From Prunus persica (taxonomy: Eukaryota; Streptophyta; Magnoliopsida; Rosales; Rosaceae), in NCBI RefSeq assembly GCF_000346465.2, contig NC_034011.1, positions 27,153,941 through 27,217,940 on the forward strand: a DNA stretch of 64,000 bases, in the 5' to 3' direction. The position numbers and the translations under genes are program-made. The notes under the pieces were generated by a model. It made no database searches. It was not told the origin of the DNA and saw only the letters and a program-made list of their open reading frames with translations. Positions 34,092 through 47,871 of the stretch are shown here, in pieces (within the stretch, counting starts at the first letter, position 1; the number at the start of each line of letters is the position of its first letter).

Positions 34092-36402
34092 GAAGATGAA
34101 TCAGAATCGATGCCAAATTAAAGCAGCTACACACAAGCCAGCGGAAAAGAATCAATGCCTTTGATTTGATTGGAAGCTATTCAGTTTTGCCAGCAACATC
34201 ACTGAAAATTCCAATGCTATATTCATGATGATACTTATTTGAAATTTAGAAAAGGGGGTATATAACAGAGAAAGAACAGCAGCATTTTCTAGTTTCTACC
34301 CGCCAGCACCCCATATGCTTATATAAGATAGGCATGCTTACTAGTTAGTATTTATATCTAACTAGCACGAGTTATTGTGTGTATTACATATGTACATATA
34401 TAATGAATACAATCATCAATATATAATTATAATTATGACGCCATTTGTTTAATTTCTTTAGTATTTTTCTGCTATTCATCCTTGTTTGTAATATCTTATT
34501 GAAATCAGGATTCAGACCCATCTTTTCTTTGAGCCGGTGAACTTGCAGATTTGGTACTTGTAAAAGATGCATATATAAATGAATGTTGAATGTTGAGAGT
34601 GAGCTGCAGGCTCCCCACATGGACATGTGGGGATCAGATCATGTCATTGTCACATTTAAATTTAATGAGGAATGGGCTTATTCTTTTTTCTTTTTTTGGG
34701 CTGAAAATATTCTTCAATAATTCCCATTTAATTTTAAAGTAATACCAAAAATAATAATAAATTGTGTGTTGGTGTTAAAAAATTAGTGTAATAAATTGAT
34801 GTTGTTTGATTAGGCTTTGAATGATTTGTTAAGTAGCTAAAGCTACTTGACCAAAAAAAAAGGAGCTAAAGCTAAAGGCTTAAAGCTAAGGAAAATAAAC
34901 GATACTTTTGAGTAGCTACAAGGGAAGCTTCGTCTTTCATTTTTCTTCTTTCAAGCCAAATTTAAAACATATTTACTATTGCCTAACAACTTTTTAATAG
35001 AATATAGTAAATGTCACATTAGAAAGTTAGAAGTTAGATCATCCATGCATGCTTTTAGCTAGACTTTTAAGTTCCCCTTTTCCAAAATTCCACATTAAAG
35101 CCAAAATAGAAGATGCTTCATGCGTAGCTTACCCATCATACAAAGTCATGCTCGTGAAGGAAAATAAATAATCAAGTGGAAAAAGGCGCATTAGTGCATA
35201 TATATAATTCATGTGTTTAATAACTTTAATTCGGGGTGCCTTGTGTTTTATGCTGCATCTGCATGAGAGGCAGGCACAGATACTATTACTTACGAATTTG
35301 GCTCACATTACATGCATGAATGAATTCTAAAACCTGGTTTTGAGGGGTAAGCACGTTTGTTGTCAAGTGTAGTAATTAAAGAGGGAGAAGATGTTAATCA
35401 TCATGATATCAGTTTACTTTAAGTTAATTGTCACACCAAAGAAATCTGTATCTGCTCAACAAATGAAAAGTAATTAAGAGAAAAACTTGTATACCACGTA
35501 CGGAACGGGATAGTCCTGTTATTTCCTCGTGACTTCTTCTTGAGTACAAGTAATTCACAACACAATCGAGAGTTTCTACGAAGCCATCCAAACAAAACAT
35601 ATTGAGATTGAGAGACAGAAGAGAAAACCCTTCCCTTCCCTGCCCTGCCTTGGCAAGATGGATATATTTACCGATTTAATTACCAGTTATTAGTTATCAC
35701 GTATAAAATAGGTGGCAGTTGGAGGACACATGACAATCGCCATACTAATTTAATTATTTGTTTAACAACAAAGTAATAAAAATAAGGGTTTGGAGTTGGG
35801 ACGTTATGAAAGGAACTTGGCACGGTTTTATTATAAATGGATGCCGTCGCTCTGGTCCCGCGGAAACCTCTCTGGCCCTCAGGTCTCTCTGTTTTCTTTT
35901 TCTTGGAAATTAGACATTATTTCTATCTGTATTCTTCTTCTACCAACATTTAAAAGAATGCTGCTTTTCTTTTTGTTGCTGTAGATTCTCTTTCCCTGAC
36001 ACAAAGATACATACATAAATTTAACAGGGTTCAGTTGGCAACTGGCCTAGCCGCGCCTCTGTGAGTGGGAGGAAAAAAGAGCTAGGATAAATAGATAACA
36101 GATAGGATAGGACCCTAGAACAATATTGTTCTGCGTTAAAAGCTAGCTTATCTGAAGAAGCTCTTGTCTTGTGGAAGTTGGAACCCTTGGCATACAACAT
36201 ATATACCTATATGTGTGTGTGTGTGTATGTGTGTGTATTGGTCTCGGGGTTATTTAGAGCGCTAGGAAGTTGCTTGTTCTTGATCGAGTTTTGTTGTTAT
36301 ATTATGAAAGCCAATAATACTGCTGCTTCTATTTCCTCAGAATCCATACAAAACCAGGGTTCGTTTTAAAGGATTGTTTGTGTATAGAAGAATATCAATA
36401 TC
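34092..36402. other. intergenic region and Nudix leader
   Basis: AT-rich with no supported gene. The last few hundred bases before 36403 (including a short TG repeat at 36215-36236) are probably promoter and leader of the Nudix gene. Small open frames at 34384-34626 and 35790-35984 have no recognisable content. Confidence 0.5.
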
Positions 36403-38790
36403 ATGTCATCTGTGATAGCACGAACAGGGCGGCATCGGCAACGCTACGAGAACAATTTTCGCCTTGTTTCTGGGTATGCCCTTCTTTTTCATGCTAACTT
36501 TTATCCTTTTTTTCTTTTCTTTTCTTTTTTCTGGGGCACTTTAGTTTGGCTTATTGTTTATCTTTACTGTTGGCATGCTTTTTCATCGTTCCTTGTTTAA
36601 TAAGTTGCAGCATTAGTCCAATTTTCCATTTGTCTCTTTGTCTCGAGTGCCTTCAAATTTAAAATCTCTTGTCAGGCTCCTCTTAATTTCTTAATGATAA
36701 TATAAAAGGTATCTTTTTTACTCATCACCAAAGAAAAAGTTTAAATAAATAAAAGATATCTTCCTATCCCTGGTCTCAAAACCACTAGCGTACTTGACTT
36801 TGTGCAGGAGCCTGGAGGAGGAGAAGCATCTCCAGGTGGCAAGTTCTATGATGTAAATTAATTGTCTTCTTCTTCTCATATGAGAATATTGCGTTGCATT
36901 TTATTCTTTACACAGATGACATCAAAACAATCCCTCTCAGCATGACTTCAATTTCTTAAATAAAGTTTTTGGATTTGAGTGATATATTTTGTCTCATTTA
37001 TAGAATTCTAAATCCCTAAATCATTATGATAATTACATATATATAATCACCCATTACATTATCTTGGCCTTTCTCTCCTCGGAAAGGACACCAGGATCAG
37101 CCAGCTTTATGTGGGAATTTATGATCATATATATTCACATTGCTTTAATTTTATTTTTTAATTATAAAAAAGAGAGATGATGTTGTCTGCGAAAGCTTGA
37201 TGTTTGTGGTTGGTGGTTGATCACAAATAAAATCATGTGAAAGGTAATTTAAGTATATGAAAAAGGATGTTAGAGTCCAACCAAACAAAGACGTCATGGA
37301 TGATCGATGGATCATAGTCTCATTGTAGTCCAAATGCTGCCTCAGTAAGAGTATCTATCTTATAGTTAAACGAAAAATTCTCTGAAGATTAAAATTAAGC
37401 AGCAATGGTACGTATATGGTACGAGGAACGGAAGGAACTGGGATCTTCTACAAGTATTTATACGTACAGAAAACCATACTTGGATCCTAGGCTGCATTTC
37501 GACGTTTGTCTAAACTAATTGTATGTATAGAAGCAGGCAGGCGTACATACGTATCATGCTTGTGTTGGGCTGCTGCAACTGATTGCCTTCTAGCTAGTAC
37601 TTGTAGCTATGGGCTGAATTATTATACAATTACTTCAAATGAATTATGACTCATATACGCACCTTGTACATATATGCATGCAACAGATGTATTCCTTACC
37701 GGATGACAGAAGACGATGAAGATCACAACGGCGATATTGAAAACAGGATACAAGTTCTTATGGTTTCATCACCAGACCGTGATGACAGAGTGTTCCCAAA
37801 AGTACGTGTACTTTGATTTCCCATCCCATGATCTGCTGGCTGGTCTTGTTTCTTTATCCTGAAAAGCATTCATGCCCATGTTTTTATATATTATTCTGTT
37901 GTGATCAGGGCGGATGGGAGGATGATGAGACTGTCTTAGAAGCTGCTTGCCGTGAAGCCTTTGAGGAAGCAGGGGTGAAAGGAACACTAAGAGTATGTTC
38001 CATTAACCTAAGTATTTGTTCTTTTTTCCGTAACTTAACTTAGCTAGCCTCTTCTGTCTCAAAAAACGTAACACTGATAACGTATATAGTATAGTGCTAG
38101 CCTAAAGTTGAGAATTAACATATTATTCATTCGCCATTTGTTTGTTTTTTCAATTAGCTAACACGTTACACGGGGGATTTCTAATTTGTTCAGGAAACTC
38201 CTCTGGGAGTTTGGGAGTTCAGAAGCAAAAGTAGCCAGAAAATAGAAAGCCTGGAAGGAGGCTGCAGAGGGTACATGTTTGCATTAGAGGTCACTGAAGA
38301 GCTTGAGAGCTGGCCAGAGCAGCAAAACCGTGATAGAAAATGGGTTAGTGGGAGGAATTAACTGTTTCTGACATCTATCTATCTTATACTCTAGATGAAC
38401 ACATTCATTTCACAGGGATTTAATTTGTGTACGTTTATTCAATTACTCTATTATGATGTATAGCTAAACATAAAGGAGGCATTTAGACTGTGCCGGTACG
38501 AATGGATGTGTAGAGCATTGGAGGAGTTTGTGAGAGTTATGGAAGTTTCTGATGATGATGAGGGTGGAAAAATTGAGATAGGAGGAGAAGAGAAAGGGGA
38601 GGCATCTGCCAATGTCAATGCCATGCCTAGTGTTCCTGCTGTGACAGATCATCATGTGGTGGCTGAATGTCAAATAGTGTCCTCAAACTGTTGCAAAGAG
38701 ATAAAGCCGCCTTCTACTAGTCAACAACTGGTCATATCAGTTCATTGTCATGGCACCTGGCTCTCAAGGGGTTTGCCATTGAGTCATTGA
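36403..38790 (+). CDS. Nudix hydrolase, plant NUDT12/13-like
   Basis: Five exons, 36403-36473, 37687-37801, 37909-37992, 38194-38343, 38464-38790; 248 aa. The protein begins MSSVIARTGRHRQRYENNFR. The Nudix box is GGWEDDETVLEAACREAFEE followed by AGV (exon 3), matching G-x5-E-x7-R-E-U-x-E-E-x-G-U, with the metal-binding REAFEE intact. It is followed by ETPLGVWEF and SLEGGCRGYMFALEVTEE. Enzymes of this type cleave nucleoside-diphosphate-linked substrates such as ADP-ribose, dinucleoside polyphosphates or diphosphoinositol phosphates; the substrate is not readable here. The last exon adds about 85 residues beyond the catalytic fold, acidic and then Ser/His-rich, ending GLPLSH, a likely lineage-specific tail. 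Intron 1 is long (1.2 kb) and has no supported exon. Confidence 0.93.
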
Positions 38791-39071
38791 CATGAATCAT
38801 GGTCACATCCTTTCTTCCTGCTGGGCTTCAACTCTCATCTCTCTATGCCATTGCCAGTAGTGTAGGCCAGTAGCCCCTTCAATATCTCAGTCTACTCCAT
38901 AAATGTTTGGTGAAACCATCTCATTTTTATCAGCTTTTAAATTCTTCTTCTTTTTCTTCTTATATGTAGTATGTAGATGCAAACTAACTTCAACTTGATG
39001 TAAAATATGTATTTTATGTATAAATGTAAGCTACATTTCGATATCCCTGATCACCTTAATATGTATATTAG

Positions 39072-39110
<39 letters not shown>

Positions 39111-40563
39111 AAGTTTCTAATTTGTTTGCAACTAACCATTAGCTTCAGAAGCTCCTATAAAGAGCTTCATGATCATGAGTGACTAATTGATGATGATCAT
39201 CGGACAGAACCAACTCTTGAGGTAGATGGACCAACAACTAAGAGCCTATGAAGTGATCAGATTCAGATTCAGAGCCATAGTTTCCTTTTTCCTCTTTCTA
39301 AGCCTGGACCAGTTGTTACCTTGACTGAAGGTGAAGCTAGCCTAGAGTAGTCAAAGATTAGATGTAAGATAATATAGGGTATGCTGATGGGTTGCATTTC
39401 CCTGAATTCATTACAAAGAAGAAATGAACCCTGCAATCTGGGCCAGGACGAGTTCTACAACAGATTTTGTGTACATAGGGCCATCAGCACATCAGTCCAA
39501 AAGAAAAGAAGATAGTCAGGCGGGCCCATGTGCGAGTGGCTTTGACTCGTTAGTTACTTGTTTTGTTTTTGGCGAATCACCAGTTAATTCGTTTTTTGCC
39601 GAAGTTATGAATTGGAAAGGGAGAAAATTCACATACACAGATATCATGAAAATTTGAACTAAAAATTATTTAGTAGCGCACTAAAGATCTGGGGCAATTC
39701 AATTAACACTCGTTACTTGTTTAGATAGTGTGCGTAATTAATTGAAATTGAATTTAATTACAAGGGAATCCAAGTAAGTATCAAACTCAAACTGCACTGA
39801 ACTGATGACGATGGATACGCATAAAAAATTCAATTTTGTCAGCTCCTTCCCTCTTCCTGGAAATTCTCTTGTTGGTGCAAACTTCAAAGTGCGTACTTGA
39901 CCTGTGTGTCTACTTCACGCTCCTATAATGCGTCTGGAATCCACATACAACCAACCAGATTCTCCCGCGTCCAAAACGTGTTTGATCCTATCTCTCTTAC
40001 AATTCTAGGAGTGGGGGGGCGCCACGTCATAGTTCCAACTAATCATCTCACGCTCATCTATGTCTATCTGCCCAATTCATCCTTCCATGATCTCATCACC
40101 TATATATTACTCTAGACTTTATTTATTTATGAATGAGGAATGCAAAAAAGAGGGCAATACCAATATGGAATGTAACATGTTATATATTTGGTCACTTCTC
40201 AAAATTTCTCATCGTAAGGCTCAACTAGGCAACAGTTTACTATTTGCTTATTACCCCATGGTGTGAACTCCCTAGAAAAATAGGGACAAATGGGTCAATA
40301 ACAAGTCCCCACCCATTGATGTTGTTAATGTGGTGGGCATCGTATAATTACAAAAGGGAAAATAGGGCCTGTATAATATTGGTGTGGTGTGGACCCAATC
40401 ATGAATATATCCATAACCAATTATTATATGATAAATTTTATTGCCACCCTTCGTTCATTGAAGATAGTCTTCTTAAATGTTTAATATGGAAAAGCTAATT
40501 TCTTTTACAAAAAATAATTAAAAGTCATTTGCACAAGATAAAATGTTAAAATAATCCGACATT
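38791..40563. other. 3' flank and intergenic region
   Basis: Includes the Nudix 3' UTR and a (CT)n tract at 39077-39107. Short open frames at 39424-39657, 39897-40115 and 40244-40498 have no family content. Confidence 0.5.
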
Positions 40564-40564
40564 T

Positions 40565-40737
40565 TCAAAATTGGACAAATCAGTCTGGTTATTGTCCGAC
40601 AATGACATAAAATAACTTTTATGTCATTGTCAAACAGTAACACGAGAGTTGTTTAATGTCACTCTCAATGAGTGACATAAGAGTTATTTATATGTCATTT
40701 TCAGACAATAACTAGATCGATTTATCTAAATTTGGAG
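40565..40737. repeat. MITE-like inverted repeat with nested hairpins
   Basis: The left arm (GGTTATTGTCCGACAATGAC, about 40588-40607) matches the reverse complement of the right arm (ATGTCATTTTCAGACAATAA, about 40692-40711), and similarity continues outward through GACAAATC. Between them lies a second hairpin (AATGACATAAAATAAC against TTTTATGTCATTGTC). No target duplication identified. Confidence 0.55.
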
Positions 40738-42072
40738 GCACAAGTTATAACCCAAGCATCACCTTCTTGCCGAATATTAAAATATTGGATACCTTGTTGT
40801 CGAATACTGAAATTTCTTGGTTTCCCCCTCTCTGGTGGTTTTTTTGATGATATCTCACATGTCTGTGTCTTTTGAAGAGTTACTTGTTGTATGCTCTCAA
40901 GTGCCTGGTAGGCGTTAGAGGGGCACTCTCTCTAGAGAGAGAGAGAGAGAGATGGAGCTCAGTTGTCGTGCCCATCGTGTTCTCTAGCCCCGTCACCATT
41001 CACAATGGGGGATTTTACATGTTGGGGAGGAGTTTATGTGTTGTGTTGAGAATGGTGGGTGGACAATTACTAAAGGCTAATTTTGGTAAGCTGTGAACAT
41101 TTCCTTCCAATAATTGAAGGGTGACAATAAAATTCCCTTTACTAGAGACAAATCATCATCAATGTGCGTTTTGAATTTGGGGGTGTGAATAAGTACTGAA
41201 TAGATAAGATACATAACATCCAAAAATCGGAGGAATATGATTCCATCACTGAAATAAATTATGAATGATTATGACGAGTTGAACAGAAGATTTGACCCAA
41301 TCCCCAGATGCCGAGCTCCTTCCTTTCCTCTTCCTTCCGTTGTGGATGATATCATATCATATATTTATCTTTTCTTTCTTTGGGACGTATGGTATGAAAT
41401 GAAGATGAATATGAAAATATTATCGCGTATGTTATAACGTTATCGACCAAAAATAGCACCCGTTTCATGGAAGTCTTTCTCACAGGTGTGATTTGTGAAA
41501 GAAACAGACGTACGTGCGCCAAACGCGCGTCCTAATAGTCTTGCAGTAATACTAATAGGTGGCGCAGAGGGAGTGGGAGAGGGAAATGTCAAATGAGGCC
41601 ACACCACACCTCACCTCTCCCTAATATATGAGAAAAAAAGGAATGCCAAATTTTAAGCTTGATTAGTTATAATAATTGATGCAATTTGGATTTGGATGGG
41701 AATTGGAGCGAGGAACTCAACTCATTTCTTCTTCTTCGTCTTCTTCTGGTTTTACTATTACCTATAGCTCTTACTCAAATCTAAATAAAATGCTTTCTTC
41801 TCCTCACCTATATAATAAATAAATAATACGTTAAAAATAAGATATAATAATAGTGAGCGATTATTAAGTTCAGTTTTAATAAGCGTTTAATTGAAGAGCC
41901 AGGGCTCACATATGCACGCACGCACGCACGCACAGAAAGACACACAGAGGAGAGCTGCGGAGGGAGGAGGTGTTGAGCTGATGAGGTCCTTGAGAGCCTT
42001 GAGGGAGAGTTGTTGAGTTGAAGAAGGGTAGGCTTTTAGATAATCTCAGATTAGATTAGATAAGATTAGCTA
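40738..42072. promoter_or_regulatory. upstream region and leader of the KUP3-type gene
   Basis: AT-rich, with a short GA tract at 40933-40952 and an ACGC repeat at 41914-41932. The last 150 bases before the start codon look like a GA-rich leader. No other gene is supported. Confidence 0.45.
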
Positions 42073-45000
42073 ATGGAGCCCGAGTCTGGAATTTCGACGC
42101 CTTCCCGCAATCCTCCTCCTCAGGTTCAATCTATCTCTTCTCTCTCTACAACTCATTGCTTTCTTTACATTCAGTTTTACTTTGCATATATCTCCCGCAT
42201 CCAAACATTTCATTTCATGCCAAAATCTCTCTTTTTGTTGTTGTTGTTGTTGCTGTTTCTGTTTCTGTTCCACTGGGCACTGGTCGATCCACAAATTTTT
42301 TTTATTTCTTCTTATGTAATATGTGCTGCTTCTCTGTAACCAGTAACTAGATGTGATTCAGAGATCTTAGGCATTCTTACTGTTTCCCGCATAGGTTCTG
42401 CCTCAATTTCAAGTTCCAATTCTTCGCTATAGTTGTAATTGTAGATGGTAGGTTGGTGATACATTGTTTTCTGTTGGTCAACTTGTTGTGTGTTCTCTGT
42501 CCTGGCCTGAGGCCTCTTACAAATTACAATTATTATTTTCTATTTCTCTGGCCGGTGATGTTCGCTTCTTACAATTAAACATTATCTATTATTTGGGTTT
42601 GACCCTGCTTCACTTTGACTTTGATATCATTTTTTAGTCTTCTGAATTTGATGGTTGATTGCTCATGCATACTTGTTACTTCTTCTCTCTCTGTCTCTCT
42701 TGTTCCCCTTGAATAGCTAGTGTGGTTCGTGTTTTGAACTATTATTCCTCATGATTGACCCCGACTCCTTTCTTGTATGCTTGTACTAGCAGCACTTGTA
42801 GAGTGGCTTTACATTCCTGACATGGACTGGTGTTTCTTTCTAGCCTTAATCTGAAATAAATAATATATGTAAAGCATATACTCTGTTCTGAGTTGTAAAC
42901 CAGCGTAGGCCTTGTTATTCATGTAACTTCTGTCATCAGTGGATATCTCTGCCCAAGTGTATGCCTAATTGAGTATTGAACAGGAGGAAAACTGATGGAA
43001 TGCTATCTCAGTCAATCACTTTGATATCCACTAGTAGGCGTACGAGTATAGTTTGTGTTCTCCAATTAAGGATTTAATCATAAATCATTTTAGATATGGA
43101 TTTCTTCTCCTCTGCCCTGGGCTAGAATGTGATTCATTTGATACCAGCTAGTCTAACCAATTAAACTCTTGTTGCTTTGCAGCTTTCATGGGTGAATCTC
43201 TCCAGAAATCTAATACTTGCTTATCAAAGCCTTGGCGTGGTTTATGGGGACCTGAGTACTTCTCCTCTCTATGTTTATACTAGCACATTCATAGGGAAGT
43301 TGCAGAACCATAATAATGAGGAAGTGATATTTGGTGCATTTTCCTTAATTTTCTGGACTCTTACACTGATACCCTTGCTGAAGTATGTCTTCATCCTATT
43401 GAGTGCTGACGATAATGGTGAAGGTGTGGTGAGACTTGGAGTTTGAATATAATCTTTGTGTGAACTCTCTTACTTTACTTTTTATTGAGTCTCTAGGGGG
43501 TCATATTCATTCTAATTGATGTCAGGTGGGACATTTGCTCTTTACTCATTGCTTTGCCGCCATGCAAAGTTTAGTTTACTTCCCAACCAACAAGCAGCTG
43601 ATGAGGAGCTCACAGCTTACAAATACGGTCCCTCATCACAGGTTGTAGCCTCTTCCCCATTAAAAAGATTTTTGGAGAAGCATAAAAGGTTACGGACAGC
43701 CCTACTAGTGGTGGTATTATTAGGAGCTTGCATGGTCATAGGAGATGGTGTGCTCACTCCAGCAATTTCAGGTATGGTACTACCGTACTAAGGTTGGTGC
43801 TGTGAAACCGATATTAGTCAAAGTTTCTCCATATGCCATTTTCTTGTCCAATAATTGTCGATGTTGAATAGAAATATGTATTTATCATGTAATGCCCTTT
43901 CCAGAACCTCGGGACAGATGATAAAAAGAAAAGAAAAAACCCTTATGATAAGGTTGTTACTAAGTTTTCTAGTCCTCTTGTGGACATCCAATTAAATTGA
44001 GACAATACTAAATCAGTTGTCTTGTATGTGAGATCCCTGATGTTTACATGTACTGTCTGCTACATACAATTCACGTTTGAAATATGTTCAGACCATTCAT
44101 TTGGTAGAGCCACTTCATAAAACAATATCCTCCATTCTTTCTGTTGTTTCTTGATACGGTGACTGTTTTACTTGCTCAAATTCTGTTAAGTTTGCAGTAA
44201 GCTCTACATTATGAAAACATCTTCTCCAGACAAACACAGATTATTGAATTTTTTAAATCATATTCTCGCACTTGCATGGATTAAGGAGTTAAATCTTTGA
44301 GCATTTCTTTTTCACTTGCAGTTTTGTCATCAGTATCAGGGTTACAAGTTACAGAGGAGAAATTAACTGATGGTAATTAGTTTCTCTTTATTACCCCTTG
44401 CTTTTTATTTTTCCTTTTTAATGAAAAGTATAAACTCATGATGCCTATTAATACTTGTATATTTCACAGCATATCATCTATTTGCTTTGCTTTTAATATG
44501 CTATTTATTATCTGTAGGTGAACTCCTCTTGCTTGCCTGTGTCATATTGGTTGGCCTGTTTGCTCTGCAGCATTGTGGCACCCACAGGGTAGCATTTTTG
44601 TTTGCACCTATTGTAATAATCTGGTTGATATCAATATTTGCCATTGGCCTGTACAACACAATACATTGGAACCCAGCTATTGTTCGTGCATTGTCGCCCC
44701 ACTATATTGTCAAGTTTTTCCGTGAAACTGGTAAAGATGGTTGGATTTCTCTTGGTGGGATTCTCCTCTCAATAACTGGTATGCTAAATCTGGAAATTGA
44801 GGGAAAATTGTTACATATACATAATATAATTACTTGTTGTATTGCTGCAACTATTTTCATGAAACCCCTTTTCTTGGAGTTTTATCTTAGCTCTTCAGGA
44901 ATGAGAAGTTATTGAAACCGTGAATTTCGATATTGAGTCTTGCATGCTTGCTTTTTAAAATAAACTAACTGTTAGGCATCTCCATGTTTTGTTAGGTACT

Positions 45001-47041
45001 GAAGCCATGTTTGCAGATCTTGGACATTTCACTGCCTTATCGATAAGGGTAAGTTTATAATTTTTCTTGTGTTCTGCACAAAATGAAAACATTCAGCTCT
45101 GCATTGTTGATTATGGTTTATGGGTACGCAGGGCCGATTATTGAATGAATTCAATTGAATAAAAGTATGCAGAAGAGTTTTCACTTTTGGAATTCCAAAA
45201 TGCAATCCGGTTCCGATTCTAAATTTTGGAAATCTTGCATGCCCTTCCAAAATCAAAAGTTTCATATTTTCGGAAATTTGGAAAGTATAAGATTTAGGAT
45301 TTTTACTCTAAACCACTCGAACTTTGTAGGCCTTGTTCATTATGATGTATTAATGGTATGTGGAATATTGCAAGTGATTATGCATGTTTTTTCTTGCATT
45401 TGCAGCTTGCGTTTGCATTCATTATATATCCTTGTTTGGTAGTACAATACATGGGTCAAGCTGCTTTCCTATCTAAACATCCCAACTGCATTCGTTACAG
45501 TTTCTATGACTCAATACCTGGTTAGTTTATTCTGACATTTATATTGCTTTCAGAATTTTATTCTATATCTGAGTTGGTAATTTTTCTTTCTGTCCTCCCT
45601 TATCTGGCAGAGCCTGTATTTTGGCCCGTCTTTGTTGTTGCTACCCTTGCAACAATTGTTGGGAGCCAGGCTGTTATAACCGCTACTTTCTCCATCATCA
45701 AGCAATGTCATGCCCTTGGTTGCTTCCCGCGAGTCAAAGTTGTCCACACCTCAAAACATATATATGGGCAGATCTACATCCCAGAAATTAATTGGATACT
45801 TATGATCCTCACTCTTGCGATAACTATTGGATTCCAAGACACGACTTTAATTGGAAATGCATATGGTACGTTATTTCTTTGAATCCCGTCCTTTCTGTCT
45901 TCCCCCTTCAACAATTAAGTGAGGATGACAAAATGTTCACTTTTGGTTCTCAGGACTTGCTTGCATGATGGTTATGTTTATCACGACGTTCCTTATGGCA
46001 CTTGTAATAGTCTTTGTTTGGCAGAAAAGTGTGGTTCTGGCTGCAGTTTTTCTGATTTTCTTCTGGTTCATTGAGGGAGTCTACTTATCAGCAGCACTCA
46101 TTAAAGTGCCTCAGGGAGGATGGGTCCCTTTTGTTCTCTCGTTCATCTTTATGATCGTTATGTATGTCTGGCATTATGGTACGCGGAAGAAGTATAACTA
46201 CGATCTGCACAACAAAGTTTCATTAAAATGGTTACTTGGCCTTGGCCCCAGCCTCGGTATAGTCCGCGTGCCTGGGATAGGCCTCATATACTCAGAGTTG
46301 GCAACAGGAGTTCCTGCAATATTCTCTCACTTTGTAACAAATCTTCCTGCATTTCACAAGGTGTTGGTTTTTGTTTGTGTAAAATCAGTTCCAGTTCCAA
46401 GTGTTTCACCTGAAGAGCGATTTCTGATTGGCCGGATTTGTCCAAGGCCTTACCGTATGTATAGGTGCATCGTCAGGTATGGGTACAAGGACATTCAACG
46501 GGATGATGGAGACTTTGAGAACCAGCTCATCCAAAGCATAGCAGAGTTCATCCAGATGGAAGCAGTGGAACCACAGTTCTCAAGCTCTGAGAGCGCATCA
46601 TTTGATGGAAGGATGGCTGTGATAAGCACCAGGACGGGGCAATCGAGTTCGAGCTTAATAGCGAATGAGCAAGAGGTTTTTGGTGTGAGCGACTCCATCC
46701 AAAGCAGCAAATCTTTGACCCTCCAGAGTATAGGATCAGTGTATGATGATGAGAACCCACAAATCAGGAGGCGCCAAGTAAGGTTTCAGCTTCCCTCAAA
46801 CCCAGGTATGGATCCTGCAGTGAGGGAAGAGCTGATGGATTTAATCCAGGCCAAGGAAGCAGGGGTGGCTTATATAATGGGGCATTCATATGTGAAGGCG
46901 AGGAGATCATCGTCGTATCTGAAGAAGCTTGTGATTGATATGGGGTATTCATTTCTTAGGAAGAACTGCAGGGGACCTGCTGTGGCACTTAACATTCCTC
47001 ACATCAGTCTTATCGAAGTTGGGATGATATACTATGTCTGA
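42073..47041 (+). CDS. KUP3: KUP/HAK/KT potassium transporter, KUP3 type
   Basis: Nine exons, 42073-42123, 43183-43423, 43526-43771, 44322-44372, 44518-44778, 44996-45048, 45406-45520, 45611-45865, 45954-47041; 786 aa. Starts [17 protein letters not shown], then the family's first helix with [39 protein letters not shown] and [10 protein letters not shown]; about twelve membrane helices run to residue 500 or so. A cytosolic tail contains [29 protein letters not shown] and the terminal [14 protein letters not shown]. The family moves K+ into cells, probably with protons, across the plasma membrane or tonoplast. N-terminus, length and tail agree with the KUP3/KUP4 clade. The next conserved gene is the TRCF-like helicase; in Arabidopsis I recall KUP3 (At3g02050) next to that helicase (At3g02060), which favours KUP3. 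Donor 43423 is the only one that gives the family GEGGTF. Confidence 0.95.
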
Positions 47042-47871
47042 GTCCTAATTGTTTGAAGGAATTCGTTACTTAGAGATTCTAGGGGATAGGGAGCTGTCTC
47101 TTATTAGTCTAAGCTCATGGGAGAAGTATGCTATAAGGCAGAGGCTAGGACTAAATAATATTTGGTCGCATCGCAGATTTCATTTGGAAGCATCTTTGCC
47201 TCTGCCTGCCTGCCTGCGCTTTTGTTCCAACGTAACGTGTATAGATGAATAACATGGAAATCTATCGTCATTATTATTTGGCAACTCACTTGGGCTTTCA
47301 ACATGCTGCATGCATAACTTCAATTCGACGGTGAAATTTGTCATCATTTTTTTCCCTCTACCCCTTCACCCCCCCATTTTACTTGTGCTAATATAACAAA
47401 TAGCTTAATTATTTATTTATGAAAATTGGGTTTTGTTCTTGTTCCAACTTGGAAAAGTGGCTTCACCTACATATATCTAAATCTAATGGCCAGTTACCAG
47501 CACCACCGCCTTCCATCAAATGTCAGCCTCAGCCAGGAGCATAGGTGTATTTGGTAACTACGTACACGCCAGTGACTTGTAATTTAGAATTAAATTAGAG
47601 TCAACTAGTGAGCCACAAGTTGGATTACCAACTGAATTAAGGGATCGATCATCGATGGTGTAGTTAAGCTAGCTAGCGTCGTCATCTGTATCTCATCTGT
47701 ACACCCACCCGTCTACACAAACACACGTAGTAAGACACCTATGTACGTACGTACGTAGAGACTAGAGAGCTGCTTGCTTGCTTGCTTATATATAGCAAAC
47801 TCAACTACCTGTTAATAGACACAACAACAAGTACGCACTACAAAGAAACTTAGAAAAGCAAGTAATAAGAT
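47042..47871. promoter_or_regulatory. KUP3 3' UTR and lipid-transfer-protein promoter
   Basis: The first 250 bp are probably KUP3 3' UTR. A good TATA box (TATATATA, 47787-47794) lies about 80 bp before the next start codon, after short GTAC and TGCT repeats at 47743-47786. Confidence 0.6.

Noticed and set aside
44461..44516. Extra KUP3 exon from an acceptor at 44469 or 44470
   Set aside because: Including it would break the family sequence between EEKLTD and [13 protein letters not shown]; the acceptor at 44516-44517 keeps it intact.
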